Shown in pieces: positions 46,278-57,273 of a stretch of DNA of 64,000 nucleotides. The notes under the pieces are model-generated. The model saw only the letters and a list, made by a program, of their open reading frames with translations, made no database searches and had not been told where the DNA came from. Both the position numbers and the translations under genes were made by a program. Source of the stretch: Tabrizicola caldifontis (GTDB taxonomy: Bacteria > Pseudomonadota > Alphaproteobacteria > Rhodobacterales > Rhodobacteraceae); assembly GCF_004762095.1 (NCBI RefSeq), contig NZ_SIJH01000008.1:62001-126000 (forward strand), in the 5' to 3' direction. How positions within the stretch are numbered: the first letter of the stretch is position 1; every line of letters starts with the position of its first letter.

Positions 46278-47378
46278 ATGGACCGTTTGCCGCGCTGGGC
46301 CGATGTGGTTCTTGTTCCCTTCGTCTCGCTGCTTCTTGCCGCGCTCATCTCGGCGCTGGTGCTTCTGTCCATCGGACAAAGCCCGGTGCAGGCGTTCAAC
46401 GTCATGGTTGATGGCGCGCTGGGGTCGGCCTACGGCTGGGGCTACACGCTTTACTACACCACCAGCTTCATCTTTACCGGCCTTGCAGTGACCATGGCCT
46501 TCCATGCCGGCCTGTTCAACATCGGCGGCGAAGGGCAGGCACAGCTGGGGGGGCTGGGCGTGGCGCTGGTCTGCCTGGCGCTGCCGTGGCCGCACTGGAC
46601 GCTTGCTTTGGTGGCCGCGACGCTGGGGGCGGCGCTGTTCGGCGCGGCCTGGGCGGCGATCCCGGCCTGGCTGCAGGCGAAACGCGGTAGTCATATCGTG
46701 ATCACCACGATCATGTTCAACTACATTGCGGCCGCGCTGCTGGTCTATCTGTTGGTCGATGTGCTGCGCCCGGCGGGCCAGATGGATCCGGCCTCGGCCC
46801 GCTTTCCGGCCGGCGCCAACCTGCCGTCGCTGAACGAGATCCCGGGCCTGAACCTGATCTTCACCAAGGGTGTGCCTGCGAACGTCACGCTGTTTCTTGC
46901 GCTTGCAATGGCCGTCGTGGTCTGGGCGATACTGTGGCAGACGCGGCTGGGCTACCAGATCCGAGCCTTCGGCAAATCCGAGCCGGCAGCGCGCTATGCC
47001 GGTATCAACCCGGTCTACATCATCATGGTCAGCATGCTGATGTCCGGTGCGCTTGCCGGGATGATGAGCATCAACAACGTGATGGGCGAGGCCGAGCGGC
47101 TTTTGCAGAATTCGTCCGAAGGGGCAGGCTTCATCGGCATCGCGGTCGCGCTGATGGGGCGGAACCATCCGGTCGGCGTGGTGCTGGCCGCACTTCTGTT
47201 CGGCTTCCTCTATCAGGGCGGGGCGGAGCTTGGCCTCTGGACAAGCATTCCGATCGAAATGCGCATCGTGGTGCAGGGTCTGGTCATCCTGTTCACCGGG
47301 GCGCTGGACATGATGGTGCGGATGATGCTGACGCGGATCTTCGGCCTGTTCCGCAGCCAGAAACTGGGGGCCGCGTGA
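46278..47378 (+). CDS. Nucleoside ABC transporter permease 1
   Basis: A 366-residue membrane protein with about eight to nine helices and the branched-chain/nucleoside permease signature: HAGLFNIGGEGQAQLGGLGV and RGSHIVITTIMFNYIAAALL, then GFIGIAVALMGRNHPVGVVL. Starts ATG 46278 after GGGAGGGCCGCCTG. It is the first of two permeases of the purine nucleoside importer. Its TGA overlaps the ATG of the next gene by one base. Confidence 0.93.
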   Translation: MDRLPRWADVVLVPFVSLLLAALISALVLLSIGQSPVQAFNVMVDGALGSAYGWGYTLYYTTSFIFTGLAVTMAFHAGLFNIGGEGQAQLGGLGVALVCLALPWPHWTLALVAATLGAALFGAAWAAIPAWLQAKRGSHIVITTIMFNYIAAALLVYLLVDVLRPAGQMDPASARFPAGANLPSLNEIPGLNLIFTKGVPANVTLFLALAMAVVVWAILWQTRLGYQIRAFGKSEPAARYAGINPVYIIMVSMLMSGALAGMMSINNVMGEAERLLQNSSEGAGFIGIAVALMGRNHPVGVVLAALLFGFLYQGGAELGLWTSIPIEMRIVVQGLVILFTGALDMMVRMMLTRIFGLFRSQKLGAA

Positions 47379-48346
47379 TGGATTACAACACGCTTCTGCA
47401 GATCCTCGATTCCACGCTGCGCCTGGCAACGCCGCTGCTGTTGGCCTGTCTTGCGGGGTTGTTCTCGGAACGCTCGGGCATCTTCGACATCGGACTGGAA
47501 GGCAAGATGCTTGCCGCCGCCATGGCTTCGGGCGCTGTCGCCTTCCTGACCGGATCGGTCTGGGTCGGCCTTCTGGCCGGGATCGGCGCCTCGCTGGCCT
47601 TTGCCGCCATCCATGGGCTGGCCTCGATCACCTTCCGGGGCAACCAGTTGATTTCCGGCGTGGCGCTGAACTTCCTTGCCTCGGGGCTGACCGTGCTGAT
47701 CGCGCAGTCGCTGTTCAAGCAGGGCGGGCGCACCCCGCCCCTGACGGGCGATGCCCGGTTCAACCCGGTGACGCTGCCCTTTGCCGACGCGCTGCAAGGC
47801 GTGCCGATCATCGGCCCGTTCTATCACGAGGTGATCTCGGGCCATTCGCTGCTGGTCTATGTGGCATTGGCCATGGTGCCCCTGTCCTGGTGGGTGCTGA
47901 ACCGTACGCGCTTCGGCCTGCGCCTGCGCGCGGTGGGTGAAAACCCGGCGGCGGTGGACACGGCTGGCGTCTCGGTTGTGGGGCTGCGCTTTGCAGCGGT
48001 GGCGATCACCGGTTTGCTCTGCGGGCTGGCAGGCGCCTACATGGCAACCGCGCTTCAGGCGGGCTTCGGCAAGGACATGACCGCAGGCCGCGGCTACATC
48101 GCGCTTGCCGCGCTGATCTTCGCCAAGTGGCGCCCGGTGGCGGCGCTCTGGGCCTGCCTGCTGTTCGGCTTCTTCCAGGCGCTGGCGCTGCGACCCGACG
48201 TGGTGCAGGCGGTGGTTCAGGTCAAGGTGCCGGTCCCCTTCCTGGATGCGCTGCCCTATGTGCTGACCGTGATCGTGCTGGCCGGCTTCATAGGCAAGGC
48301 GATTCCGCCGCGGGCGGGTGGGGAACCCTATGTGAAGGAACGCTGA
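47378..48346 (+). CDS. Nucleoside ABC transporter permease 2
   Basis: A 322-residue membrane protein starting MDYNTLLQILDSTLRLATPL, with GLFSERSGIFDIGLEGKMLA, RGNQLISGVALNFLASGLTV and RGYIALAALIFAKWRPVAAL, all matching the second permease of BMP-type importers. It begins in TGATG with the first permease. A purine nucleoside phosphorylase gene follows 95 bp later, linking uptake and cleavage. Confidence 0.93.
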   Translation: MDYNTLLQILDSTLRLATPLLLACLAGLFSERSGIFDIGLEGKMLAAAMASGAVAFLTGSVWVGLLAGIGASLAFAAIHGLASITFRGNQLISGVALNFLASGLTVLIAQSLFKQGGRTPPLTGDARFNPVTLPFADALQGVPIIGPFYHEVISGHSLLVYVALAMVPLSWWVLNRTRFGLRLRAVGENPAAVDTAGVSVVGLRFAAVAITGLLCGLAGAYMATALQAGFGKDMTAGRGYIALAALIFAKWRPVAALWACLLFGFFQALALRPDVVQAVVQVKVPVPFLDALPYVLTVIVLAGFIGKAIPPRAGGEPYVKER

Positions 48347-48357
48347 CACTCCGATCC

Positions 48358-48415
48358 GGGTTCCCTTCCTCTCTGTCCAAATATCCCGTGGGGGGCGGGG
48401 GGTGACCCCCGCAGG
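48358..48415 (-). repeat. Intergenic repeat related to that at 20436-20485
   Basis: Between permease 2 and punA. Read on the minus strand it runs GGGGGTCACCCCCC, a C-run, then GGGATATTTGGACAGAGAGG. This is the inverted, diverged match of the 20436-20485 element. Both look like members of a short dispersed intergenic family. Confidence 0.5.
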
Positions 48416-48441
48416 TCCGCCGTCAGCCAAAGGCACAACCG

Positions 48442-49245
48442 ATGACCGATGCAGAAACGCTCGCCAGCATGATCCGTGCCCGTGCCGGATCCGATCCTGT
48501 GCGACTGGGCCTGATCCTGGGCTCCGGGCTGGGCCACATCGCGCGTCAGGTGCGGGGCGTGGCGATCCCCTATGCCGATCTGCCTGGCTTTCCGCATGTC
48601 GGCGTCTCGGGCCACAACCCGAACCTGCATGTCGGTGATCTGGAAGGGGTTCGGGTGGCGGTCTTCGGGGCACGAGAGCACTATTATGAAAATGGCAATC
48701 CCCGGGCGATGCTGCTGCCGTTGCAGGTGCTCAGGGCACTGGGGGGCGGGGAGCTGATCCTGACCAACGCGGCCGGGTCGCTGCGCCCGGACATCGCCCC
48801 GGGGGACCTGATGCTGCTTTCTGACCACATAAACTACAACGGTCTGAACCCCCTGATCGGTGAAAAGACCGATGCGCGGTTCGTGCCGATGACGGATGCA
48901 CATGACCCTGGCTTGCGGGCGGCCCTGAAGGCCGCAGCGGCGCAGCAGGGCCTGGTGCTGTCCGAGGGCGTCTATTGCTGGTATTCCGGCCCTTCCTTCG
49001 AGACACCGGCCGAGATCCGCATGCTGAAGCTTCTGGGTGGCGATGCTGTGGGCATGTCCACCGTGCCCGAGGTGATCCTGGCGCGTTTTCTTGGTCTGAG
49101 GGTCGCGGCGATATCCACCATCACGAACATGGCCGCGGGGCTGTCCGACGAACAGATCAGCCACGAACACACCAAGGCCATGGCCCCGCTTGGTGCGGCA
49201 AAACTGGAACGGATCCTGCGGGAATTCCTGCGCGGCCTCCGATGA
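48442..49245 (+). CDS. punA: Purine nucleoside phosphorylase (trimeric, class II)
   Basis: Splits inosine or guanosine with phosphate into base and ribose 1-phosphate. 267 residues: LILGSGLGHIARQV, FGAREHYYENGNPRAMLLPL (phosphate and ribose site region), LTNAAGSLRPDIAPGDLMLL, SEGVYCWYSGPSFETPAEIR and VGMSTVPEVILARFLGLRVA, then ISTITNMAAGLSDEQISHEH with the purine-site Asn. The position after a nucleoside importer supports a salvage role. Confidence 0.94.
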   Translation: MTDAETLASMIRARAGSDPVRLGLILGSGLGHIARQVRGVAIPYADLPGFPHVGVSGHNPNLHVGDLEGVRVAVFGAREHYYENGNPRAMLLPLQVLRALGGGELILTNAAGSLRPDIAPGDLMLLSDHINYNGLNPLIGEKTDARFVPMTDAHDPGLRAALKAAAAQQGLVLSEGVYCWYSGPSFETPAEIRMLKLLGGDAVGMSTVPEVILARFLGLRVAAISTITNMAAGLSDEQISHEHTKAMAPLGAAKLERILREFLRGLR

Positions 49246-49329
49246 GGCCAAAGCTGATTTGACTTCGCCGGCAAAGGCGCGCAAGCCTTTGATGATTCCG
49301 TCGCTTTCTGCCCCCAAGGGGCCGCCCCG

Positions 49330-50250
49330 ATGCAGCTCTACCTTCCGATTGCCGAGGTTTCGGTCAACGCCTTCCTGATCCTGGGGCTGGGCGGGGTCGT
49401 GGGGTTCCTGTCGGGCATGTTCGGGGTGGGCGGCGGCTTTCTGATCACGCCACTGCTGTTCTTCATAGGTGTACCGCCGGCCGTGGCTGTGGCTACCGGG
49501 GCCAATCAGGTCGTCGCCTCATCGGTCTCGGGCGTGATGGCGCAGCTGAAGCGAAAGGGTGTCGATTTCACCATGGGCTGGGTTCTGCTGGCCGGGGGGA
49601 TCGCGGGGTCTGCCCTGGGCGTCTGGGTCTTCCGGCTGATGACGCGGGCCGGGCAGGTCGATCTTTTCGTGCAGCTGTCCTACGTCGTGTTCCTGGGGCT
49701 GATCGGCGCCATGATGTTCCAGGAAAGCCTGCGCAGCCTGCTGCGCGCCCGCAAGCCCGGTGCCCCCGTGCGCCGCGCCCATGTCCATTCCTGGGTGCAT
49801 GGCCTGCCCTTCAAGATGAAGTTCCGCGCCTCGGGCCTGTATATCAGCGTGATTCCCCCCCTGCTGGTCGGCGCGCTGGTCGGTTTTCTTGCCGCGATTA
49901 TGGGGGTCGGCGGCGGATTCATCATGGTGCCGGCGATGATCTATCTGCTGGGCATGCCCACAAAGGTCGTGATCGGCACCTCGCTGTTCCAGATCATCTT
50001 CGTCACCGCCTTCACCACGGTCATGCATGCAGTGACCAGCCAGACGGTAGACATGATGCTGGCGCTTCTGCTGATCCTTGGCGGCGTGGTCGGTGCGCAG
50101 ATCGGCAGTCGTGTCGGCATGCGGCTGAAGGCGGAGCAGCTGCGCATACTGTTGTCGCTGCTTGTGCTGGCGGTTTCCGTCCGCATTGCGGCCGACCTGC
50201 TGCTGGAGCCTTCCGAACTCTACTCTGTCACTGCGGGTTTGCTGCCATGA
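49330..50250 (+). CDS. TauE/SafE-family sulfite exporter-like permease
   Basis: A 306-residue membrane protein with eight predicted helices. Two repeats carry the family core: GGVVGFLSGMFGVGGGFLIT, followed by PLLFFIG, near the N terminus and ALVGFLAAIMGVGGGFIMVP midway. A long loop with basic residues separates the halves. TauE/SafE proteins export sulfite, sulfoacetate or related anions. The overlap (ATGA, 4 bp) with a TIGR02186 gene is a frequent association in alphaproteobacteria. Confidence 0.93.
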   Translation: MQLYLPIAEVSVNAFLILGLGGVVGFLSGMFGVGGGFLITPLLFFIGVPPAVAVATGANQVVASSVSGVMAQLKRKGVDFTMGWVLLAGGIAGSALGVWVFRLMTRAGQVDLFVQLSYVVFLGLIGAMMFQESLRSLLRARKPGAPVRRAHVHSWVHGLPFKMKFRASGLYISVIPPLLVGALVGFLAAIMGVGGGFIMVPAMIYLLGMPTKVVIGTSLFQIIFVTAFTTVMHAVTSQTVDMMLALLLILGGVVGAQIGSRVGMRLKAEQLRILLSLLVLAVSVRIAADLLLEPSELYSVTAGLLP

Positions 50251-51011
50251 TCCGCGCCCTGGCCCTGCTGCTGCTGCTTGCCCTGCCGGCTGCGGCGCAG
50301 CAAGAGCAGATCGTCGCCGGGATGAGCCAGAACCGCGTCTCGATCACCGCCGATTTCGACGGGTCGGAAATCCTGATCTACGGTGCGGTCAAGCGCGACG
50401 CACCGCGCCCGGAGGGTGTTGGCCCCCTTGAGGTCATCGTGACGGTCGAAGGACCGTCCACCCCGGTCACCGTGCGGCGCAAGGACCGGGTGGCAGGGAT
50501 CTGGGTCAACAACGCCGCCGTCCGGGTGGACCGCGCGCCCAGCTTCTACGCGGTGGCGACCACCGGACCGCTGAATCACATCCTGTCCGACACCGACAAC
50601 CTGCGCTACGCCATCACCATCGAACGTGCGATCCGTGCCGTGGGTATTACTGCCGAGGCCGACCGCGCGGGCGAGTTTCTGCTGGCCCTTCAGCGCGTTC
50701 GTACGAACGAAGGCCGTTACCGGCTTTTGCAGGGCAGGGTGGAGTTGACGGAAGAGACGCTGTTCCGCACCGATGTCGTCCTGCCTTCGAACCTGACCGA
50801 AGGGGAATACAAGGTTCGCCTTTTCCTGCTGCGCGACAGGCGGGTAATCGCCACCCAGGAACGGGTCATCGGAGTCAGGAAAGAGGGGCTGGAACGCTGG
50901 ATCTACAACCTCGCGCAGGACCAGCCGCTGATCTATGGCCTTCTGTCGCTGGTCCTGGCACTGGTGGCGGGTTGGGGCGCCTCGGCCGCCTTCCGGCTGG
51001 TCCGGGCCTGA
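50247..51011 (+). CDS. TIGR02186-type membrane-anchored periplasmic protein
   Basis: A 254-residue protein with a signal peptide (MIRALALLLLLALPAAAQQE), a periplasmic domain with an all-beta look (VSITADFDGSEILIYGAVKR, VRRKDRVAGIWVNNAAVRVD) and one C-terminal helix (LIYGLLSLVLALVAGWGASA). The family nearly always accompanies TauE/SafE permeases, suggesting a subunit or coupling factor for anion export. No biochemical function is established. Confidence 0.92.
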   Translation: MIRALALLLLLALPAAAQQEQIVAGMSQNRVSITADFDGSEILIYGAVKRDAPRPEGVGPLEVIVTVEGPSTPVTVRRKDRVAGIWVNNAAVRVDRAPSFYAVATTGPLNHILSDTDNLRYAITIERAIRAVGITAEADRAGEFLLALQRVRTNEGRYRLLQGRVELTEETLFRTDVVLPSNLTEGEYKVRLFLLRDRRVIATQERVIGVRKEGLERWIYNLAQDQPLIYGLLSLVLALVAGWGASAAFRLVRA

Positions 51012-51082
51012 CAGGCTGCCTCTCGTGCGACTGCGTCCCGGCCCAAGGGGTACAGGAAGTGCTGCGAAGTATGGCCCCTGGG

Positions 51083-51361
51083 TCAGCCCTTCTTCTTGGC
51101 CGGTGCCGCCTCCAGTGCGGCGATGCGATCTTCCAGTGCAGCGATTCGCGCCTCGAGTGCCGCGTTTTCCTCGCGCGCCTTCTGGGCCATCGCGCGGGCA
51201 GCGTCGAACTCTTCCCGCGTCACGAAATCGCGGTCGGCCAGCCAACGGTCGATGAAGCTGCGCATCGCCGTCTCTGCCTCGGCCTTCGCCCCCTGAGCCA
51301 CGCCCATCGCGTTCGTCATAAGCTGGCTCATGTCGTCCAGGAACTTGTTGCGGCTCTGCAT
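51083..51361 (-). CDS. ubiK: Ubiquinone biosynthesis accessory factor UbiK (BMFP domain)
   Basis: A 92-residue helical protein. The N-terminal amphipathic part MQSRNKFLDDMSQLMTNAMG is followed by FVTREEFDAARAMAQKAREE and a C-terminal coiled coil ALEARIAALEDRIAALEAAP, ending in Lys-rich residues. UbiK helps the later hydroxylations of ubiquinone. ATG 51361 has GGAG seven bases upstream; an in-frame ATG at 51373 adds four residues. It is divergent from lgt. Confidence 0.9.
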   Translation of the reverse strand: MQSRNKFLDDMSQLMTNAMGVAQGAKAEAETAMRSFIDRWLADRDFVTREEFDAARAMAQKAREENAALEARIAALEDRIAALEAAPAKKKG

Positions 51362-51417
51362 GGGTGTCTCCATAGGGCTTTGGCCCATATATGGCCCAGC
51401 GGTGCGGGGACACAAGC

Positions 51418-52368
51418 ATGTCAGATGGCGACGGATCGCCGCCGGTTGACTCCGCCCCCCCGCCCCGCGACAAGCGGCTGAAGCCACCGGATGCACAGAT
51501 GATCCCCGTTCCCGACCTTTCGCCCACCCTGTTCGAGATCGAGGTCTTCGGTTTCACCTTCGCGCTGCGCTGGTATGCGCTGGCCTATATTGCGGGCATC
51601 CTGTTCGGCTGGTGGATCATCCTGCGCGCGGTGCGAACGCCGCGGCTGTGGGCCGGTGACCCGCCGCTGACGCCGGAGCAGGTGGAACGCTTCCTGACCT
51701 GGGCGGTCGTGGGGATCATCCTGGGCGGGCGGATCGGCTATGTCGTCTTCTACGACCCCGCCACCTACATCGCCGAGCCCTGGAAGATCCCCCAGGTCTG
51801 GGAAGGCGGGATGGCCTTTCATGGCGGCTTTGCCGGGGTGGTGATCGCCGGCCTGTGGTTCTGCCGGCGGGAACGGATTCCGATGCTGTCGATGGGCGAT
51901 CTGCTGGCATTGGCGGTGCCGGTGGGGCTGGGCCTTGGCCGGCTGGCGAACTTCGTCAATGCCGAGCTCTGGGGCAGGCCTACCACGTTGCCCTGGGGTG
52001 TGATCTTCCCTGGAGAGGCCGCGCAGACCTGCGAAGGCGTCATCGGCGTTTGCGCCCGGCATCCCAGCCAGCTGTATCAGGCGGCGCTGGAGGGGCTTCT
52101 TCTTGCCGTGGTCCTGACCTGGCTTTCCTTCCGCCGCGGCTGGCTGAAACGGCCGGGCGCGATCATGGGGCTGTTCCTGACCGGTTACGGCCTGGCCCGT
52201 TTCCTGGTCGAATTCGTCCGTCAGCCCGACGCGCAATTCGTTTCGCCTGGCAACCCGATCGGGTGGGCGGTGCAGGTGGGCAACTACGGGCTGACCATGG
52301 GCCAGTTGCTGTCGCTGCCGATGATCGCGGCGGGCCTGTGGTTCCTGGCCCGCGCCAGGCGCGCATGA
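51418..52368 (+). CDS. lgt: Prolipoprotein diacylglyceryl transferase
   Basis: Transfers diacylglycerol from phosphatidylglycerol to the lipobox cysteine of prelipoproteins. Seven helices. Conserved blocks: [49 protein letters not shown] (HGG) and [16 protein letters not shown]. With ATG 51418 (GGGGA upstream) the protein has 316 residues and a Pro-rich N-terminal tail. The ATG at 51499 ([15 protein letters not shown]) would give 289 residues, the family's usual length, and is a good alternative. The TGA overlaps the next gene. Confidence 0.94.
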   Translation: MSDGDGSPPVDSAPPPRDKRLKPPDAQMIPVPDLSPTLFEIEVFGFTFALRWYALAYIAGILFGWWIILRAVRTPRLWAGDPPLTPEQVERFLTWAVVGIILGGRIGYVVFYDPATYIAEPWKIPQVWEGGMAFHGGFAGVVIAGLWFCRRERIPMLSMGDLLALAVPVGLGLGRLANFVNAELWGRPTTLPWGVIFPGEAAQTCEGVIGVCARHPSQLYQAALEGLLLAVVLTWLSFRRGWLKRPGAIMGLFLTGYGLARFLVEFVRQPDAQFVSPGNPIGWAVQVGNYGLTMGQLLSLPMIAAGLWFLARARRA

Positions 52369-53426
52369 CGCCTCTTGCTCGCCTGCTGGTCGAACGTATC
52401 CGCGAGACCGGGCCGATCAGCGTTGCCGACTACATGGCTGAATGCCTGCTACACCCGGTGCACGGCTATTACATCACCCGCGAACCCTTCGGTGCGGCAG
52501 GTGACTTCGTCACGGCCCCCATGATCAGCCAGATGTTCGGTGAACTTTTCGGATTGGCGCTGGCCCAGGCCTGGCTGGACCAGGGCGCTCCTGCGCCCTT
52601 CACGCTGGCGGAACTCGGGCCGGGGCGGGGGGATCTGATGGCCGATGCGCTGCGTGCAACGCGCGGGGTGCCCGGCTTTCACGCCGCTGTCCGGGTGGTA
52701 CTGGTCGAAGCTTCGCCGCGGCTGCGCCAGGTGCAGGCGAAGACGCTGGCGGCGTCGGGCCTGACACCGGCCTGGCTGGATCGGGTAGAGGATCTGCCAG
52801 ACCGCCCGACCTTCCTGATTGCCAATGAATTCCTGGATGCGCTGCCGATCCGGCAATTCGTGCTGTCGCCGGAAGGCTGGCGCGAAAGGCTTGTGGGTGT
52901 GGTAAGGGGCGACCTGGCCTTCGGCCTGTCTGCGCCCCTGCCGCAGCCGCCCGATGCCCCCGCCTTCCGCAATGCGCAACCCGGTGATCTGGTCGAACTT
53001 TGCGCCCCGGCCCAGGCTGCCGTCGCTGCCGCACTGCGTCCGATCCTGGCCTGCGGGGGGCTTGCGCTGTTCATCGACTATGGCGGCTGGCGGTCGCAGT
53101 GTGACACCTTGCAGGCGCTGAGGGCGCATCGTTTCGACCCCCCGCTCGCCCACCCGGGCGAGGCCGACCTGACCGCGCATGTCGATTTCGAACCGCTTGC
53201 CGCGCTGGCCCCGGCCCACGCCTATGCCACACAGGGCGAGGTGCTTCTGCGCCTTGGGATCGAGGCCCGTGCAGCGCAACTGGCACGATCAATGACCGGC
53301 GCGCAGTTGGAGAACCACAAAGCCGCGCTTGCCCGCTTGACCGACCGCGACAAAATGGGTTCGCTCTTCAAGGTGCTGGCGCTGACCCGCGCCGGTGCGC
53401 CTCTGCCGCCCGGATTTGCCCCCTGA
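52365..53426 (+). CDS. SAM-dependent methyltransferase, MidA/NDUFAF7 family
   Basis: A 353-residue relative of the mitochondrial complex I assembly arginine methyltransferase NDUFAF7. Conserved blocks: [20 protein letters not shown] followed by [17 protein letters not shown], the SAM motif [33 protein letters not shown] and LFIDYGG. Likely to methylate an Arg of a complex I subunit. The 4-bp ATGA overlap with lgt and the TGATG junction with pgeF tie three genes together. Confidence 0.92.
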   Translation: MTPLARLLVERIRETGPISVADYMAECLLHPVHGYYITREPFGAAGDFVTAPMISQMFGELFGLALAQAWLDQGAPAPFTLAELGPGRGDLMADALRATRGVPGFHAAVRVVLVEASPRLRQVQAKTLAASGLTPAWLDRVEDLPDRPTFLIANEFLDALPIRQFVLSPEGWRERLVGVVRGDLAFGLSAPLPQPPDAPAFRNAQPGDLVELCAPAQAAVAAALRPILACGGLALFIDYGGWRSQCDTLQALRAHRFDPPLAHPGEADLTAHVDFEPLAALAPAHAYATQGEVLLRLGIEARAAQLARSMTGAQLENHKAALARLTDRDKMGSLFKVLALTRAGAPLPPGFAP

Positions 53427-54184
53427 TGCACACGATGCTGGAGATCATCACCGCAGACGCGATCCGCACGCGCCACGGGTTCTTTACCCGCAAGGGCGGG
53501 GCGTCCTCCGGCATTTTCGCGGGTCTGAACTGCGGGACGGGTTCATCGGATCAGGCCGAGATCGTGGCGATCAACCGCGCCCGCGTGGCAGAGGCGATGG
53601 GCGTCGCGCCAGATGCGCTGGTCACACTGCATCAGGTCCATTCTGCCAGGGTGATTCCCGTTACCGGCCCCTTGCTTGCCCGGCCCGAGGCCGATGCGCT
53701 GGTGACCGCAACGCCGGGCGTTCTGCTGGCGGTGCTGACGGCGGATTGTCAGCCGGTCCTGTTCCACGATTCTGCTGCGGGCGTCATCGGTGCGGCCCAT
53801 GCCGGTTGGCGCGGCGCGGTGGATGGGGTGCTAGAGGCGACCGTCGAGGCGATGGAAGCCCTCGGCGCATCCCGGGCCAACATCGTTGCCGTGATCGGCC
53901 CCACGATCAGTCAGTCCGCCTACGAGGTGGGGCCGGAGTTCTTCGACCGCTTCCGGGATGAAGATCCTGAAAGCACAAGATTCTTTGCCAATGGTCCGGG
54001 TGACCGGCTGCTGTTCGACCTGCCGGGTTACGGGCTGCACCGTCTGCGTTCCGCCGGCGTCGGCCATGCGGAATGGACCCGTCACTGCACCTACCGGGAC
54101 GCCGCACGGTTCTATTCCTACCGTCGGACGACCCATGCGGGCGAGGCGGATTACGGGCGCCTGATCTCGGCAATAAGGCTATAA
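53426..54184 (+). CDS. pgeF: Peptidoglycan editing factor PgeF (YfiH, laccase domain)
   Basis: A 252-residue protein removing wrong L-serine from UDP-MurNAc-Ser. Catalytic residues are visible in VTLHQVHSARV (His), LTADCQPVLF (Cys) and AAHAGWRGAVDG (His), with the C-terminal HAGEADYGRLISAI. The start is the ATG within TGATG of the upstream stop. Third gene of the lgt-midA-pgeF run. Confidence 0.93.
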   Translation: MHTMLEIITADAIRTRHGFFTRKGGASSGIFAGLNCGTGSSDQAEIVAINRARVAEAMGVAPDALVTLHQVHSARVIPVTGPLLARPEADALVTATPGVLLAVLTADCQPVLFHDSAAGVIGAAHAGWRGAVDGVLEATVEAMEALGASRANIVAVIGPTISQSAYEVGPEFFDRFRDEDPESTRFFANGPGDRLLFDLPGYGLHRLRSAGVGHAEWTRHCTYRDAARFYSYRRTTHAGEADYGRLISAIRL

Positions 54185-54296
54185 TGTAGCAAAAATCGGC
54201 GCGAAAATGCACCGTTTGCGGCGCAAGTTTTCCCCATCTCTGCCGCAATTGCCATTCACCCAATAGTTGAAAGGTGTGCAGCAGGCGGGGACTGCC

Positions 54297-54491
54297 ATGA
54301 TGATCGAAGTCAGGACAAAGCGTCGCTGGATCGTGTCGGTGCTGGAAGCAGTAGCCGAATCCCAGGATGGCCGGGCTGCCGTTCGCATCAACGCAAAGCG
54401 GCCGCGCAACCGCACGTTCCCGGCAGGCCAGAAGGGTTTCGCGATGCGGCTCAAGGCCGCGACCCGCCCCCTGGTCGATGCGGCACGCTGA
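54297..54491 (+). CDS. Small basic hypothetical protein (64 aa)
   Basis: A compact, strongly basic protein of 64 residues (MMIEVRTKRRWIVSVLEAVA, then KRPRNRTFPAGQKGFAMRLK) with no Cys and no membrane helix. ATG 54297 is used because AAAGG and GGCGGGG lie upstream; an earlier in-frame start at 54267 adds ten residues. It is preceded by an A/T-rich 112-bp gap that could hold a promoter. The function is unknown. It is convergent with the Lrp gene, 10 bp apart. Confidence 0.6.
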   Translation: MMIEVRTKRRWIVSVLEAVAESQDGRAAVRINAKRPRNRTFPAGQKGFAMRLKAATRPLVDAAR

Positions 54492-54501
54492 CACGAAGCG
54501 A

Positions 54502-56118
<1,617 letters not shown>

Positions 56119-56207
56119 GCGCTGCGGCGCAGGAATGCGCTGTCCGCGCGACATCGTGTTCTTGCCGCAGGCCGGCAGGGAGTGACGGCGTCATCCGGCT
56201 GCAAAGT

Positions 56208-57260
56208 CTAGCGCAGCCGCCGGCCGTCCCTGTCGAACAGCATCGCATCCGCCGCCTCAAAGCCGAGACCCACCCGGGTTCCCGGCGCCAGATCCACCTG
56301 GTCGTGCCGTTCCACGATCAGCTTTTCCCCCGTGGGTGCCGTCAGGTGAACATAACTGACACCCCCCAGCGCCTCGGTCAGGTCCACGCGATGGGTGTCG
56401 CCTTGGCCGATCCTCAGATGCTGCGGGCGCAGGCCGACCGTCACCTCCGTGCCGGCACCCGGCAAGGCAGCCGAGGTTGCCACCGTCGCGGCCAGCCCCT
56501 TCGCCGCGACTGCCCCGGCCTCGACCACGCCAGCGATGAAGTTCATCGAAGGGCTGCCAATGAAACCTGCGACAAACCGGTTGTCAGGGTCGTTGTAAAG
56601 GTCGAGTGGTTTTCCCACCTGTTCGATCCGGCCTGCTCGCAGCACAACGATCTTGTCGGCAAGGGTCATCGCCTCGACCTGGTCATGGGTGACATAGATC
56701 ATCGTCGCGCCGATCTCGCGGTGCAGGCGCGCGATCTCGACCCGCATCTCTACCCGCAACTCGGCGTCGAGGTTCGACAAGGGCTCGTCGAACAGGAACA
56801 CTTCTGGTCCCCGCACGATGGCCCGGCCGATGGCGACGCGCTGGCGCTGGCCGCCGGACAGGGCCTTGGGCTTGCGGGCAAGCAGCGGTTCCAGCTTCAG
56901 GATGCGCGCGGCTTCGGCGACCTTCTTTTCGATGTCGGCCTTCGGGTGGCCGGTCATCTTCAGACCGAAGCCCATGTTTTCCGCCACTGTGATGTGCGGG
57001 TAAAGCGCATATGTCTGGAACACCATCGACACCCCCCGTTCGCTGGGGTCGGCATGCGTCACATCGCGGTTGCCGATCTGGATCGTGCCTTCGCTGGTGT
57101 CCTCCAGCCCGGCAACCATGCGCAGCAGGGTGGATTTCCCGCAACCCGACGGACCGACGAAGACACAGAATTCGCCGTCCTCCACCGTCAGGTCCACCCC
57201 GTGGATCACCTGCACATCGCCGACTCGCTTGGTCACATTCCGCAGCGTGACGCCTGTCAT
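56208..57260 (-). CDS. Carbohydrate ABC transporter ATP-binding protein (MalK/UgpC type)
   Basis: A 350-residue ATPase. P-loop [17 protein letters not shown]-loop [12 protein letters not shown], signature [20 protein letters not shown], Walker [21 protein letters not shown], then the C-terminal TOBE domain ([20 protein letters not shown]). It belongs to the sugar-import branch that pairs with MalF/MalG permeases and probably powers the permeases at 59480-61273, although encoded divergently together with the IclR gene (13 bp downstream of it). Confidence 0.93.
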   Translation of the reverse strand: MTGVTLRNVTKRVGDVQVIHGVDLTVEDGEFCVFVGPSGCGKSTLLRMVAGLEDTSEGTIQIGNRDVTHADPSERGVSMVFQTYALYPHITVAENMGFGLKMTGHPKADIEKKVAEAARILKLEPLLARKPKALSGGQRQRVAIGRAIVRGPEVFLFDEPLSNLDAELRVEMRVEIARLHREIGATMIYVTHDQVEAMTLADKIVVLRAGRIEQVGKPLDLYNDPDNRFVAGFIGSPSMNFIAGVVEAGAVAAKGLAATVATSAALPGAGTEVTVGLRPQHLRIGQGDTHRVDLTEALGGVSYVHLTAPTGEKLIVERHDQVDLAPGTRVGLGFEAADAMLFDRDGRRLR

Positions 57261-57273
57261 TCCGTTTCCTCCC

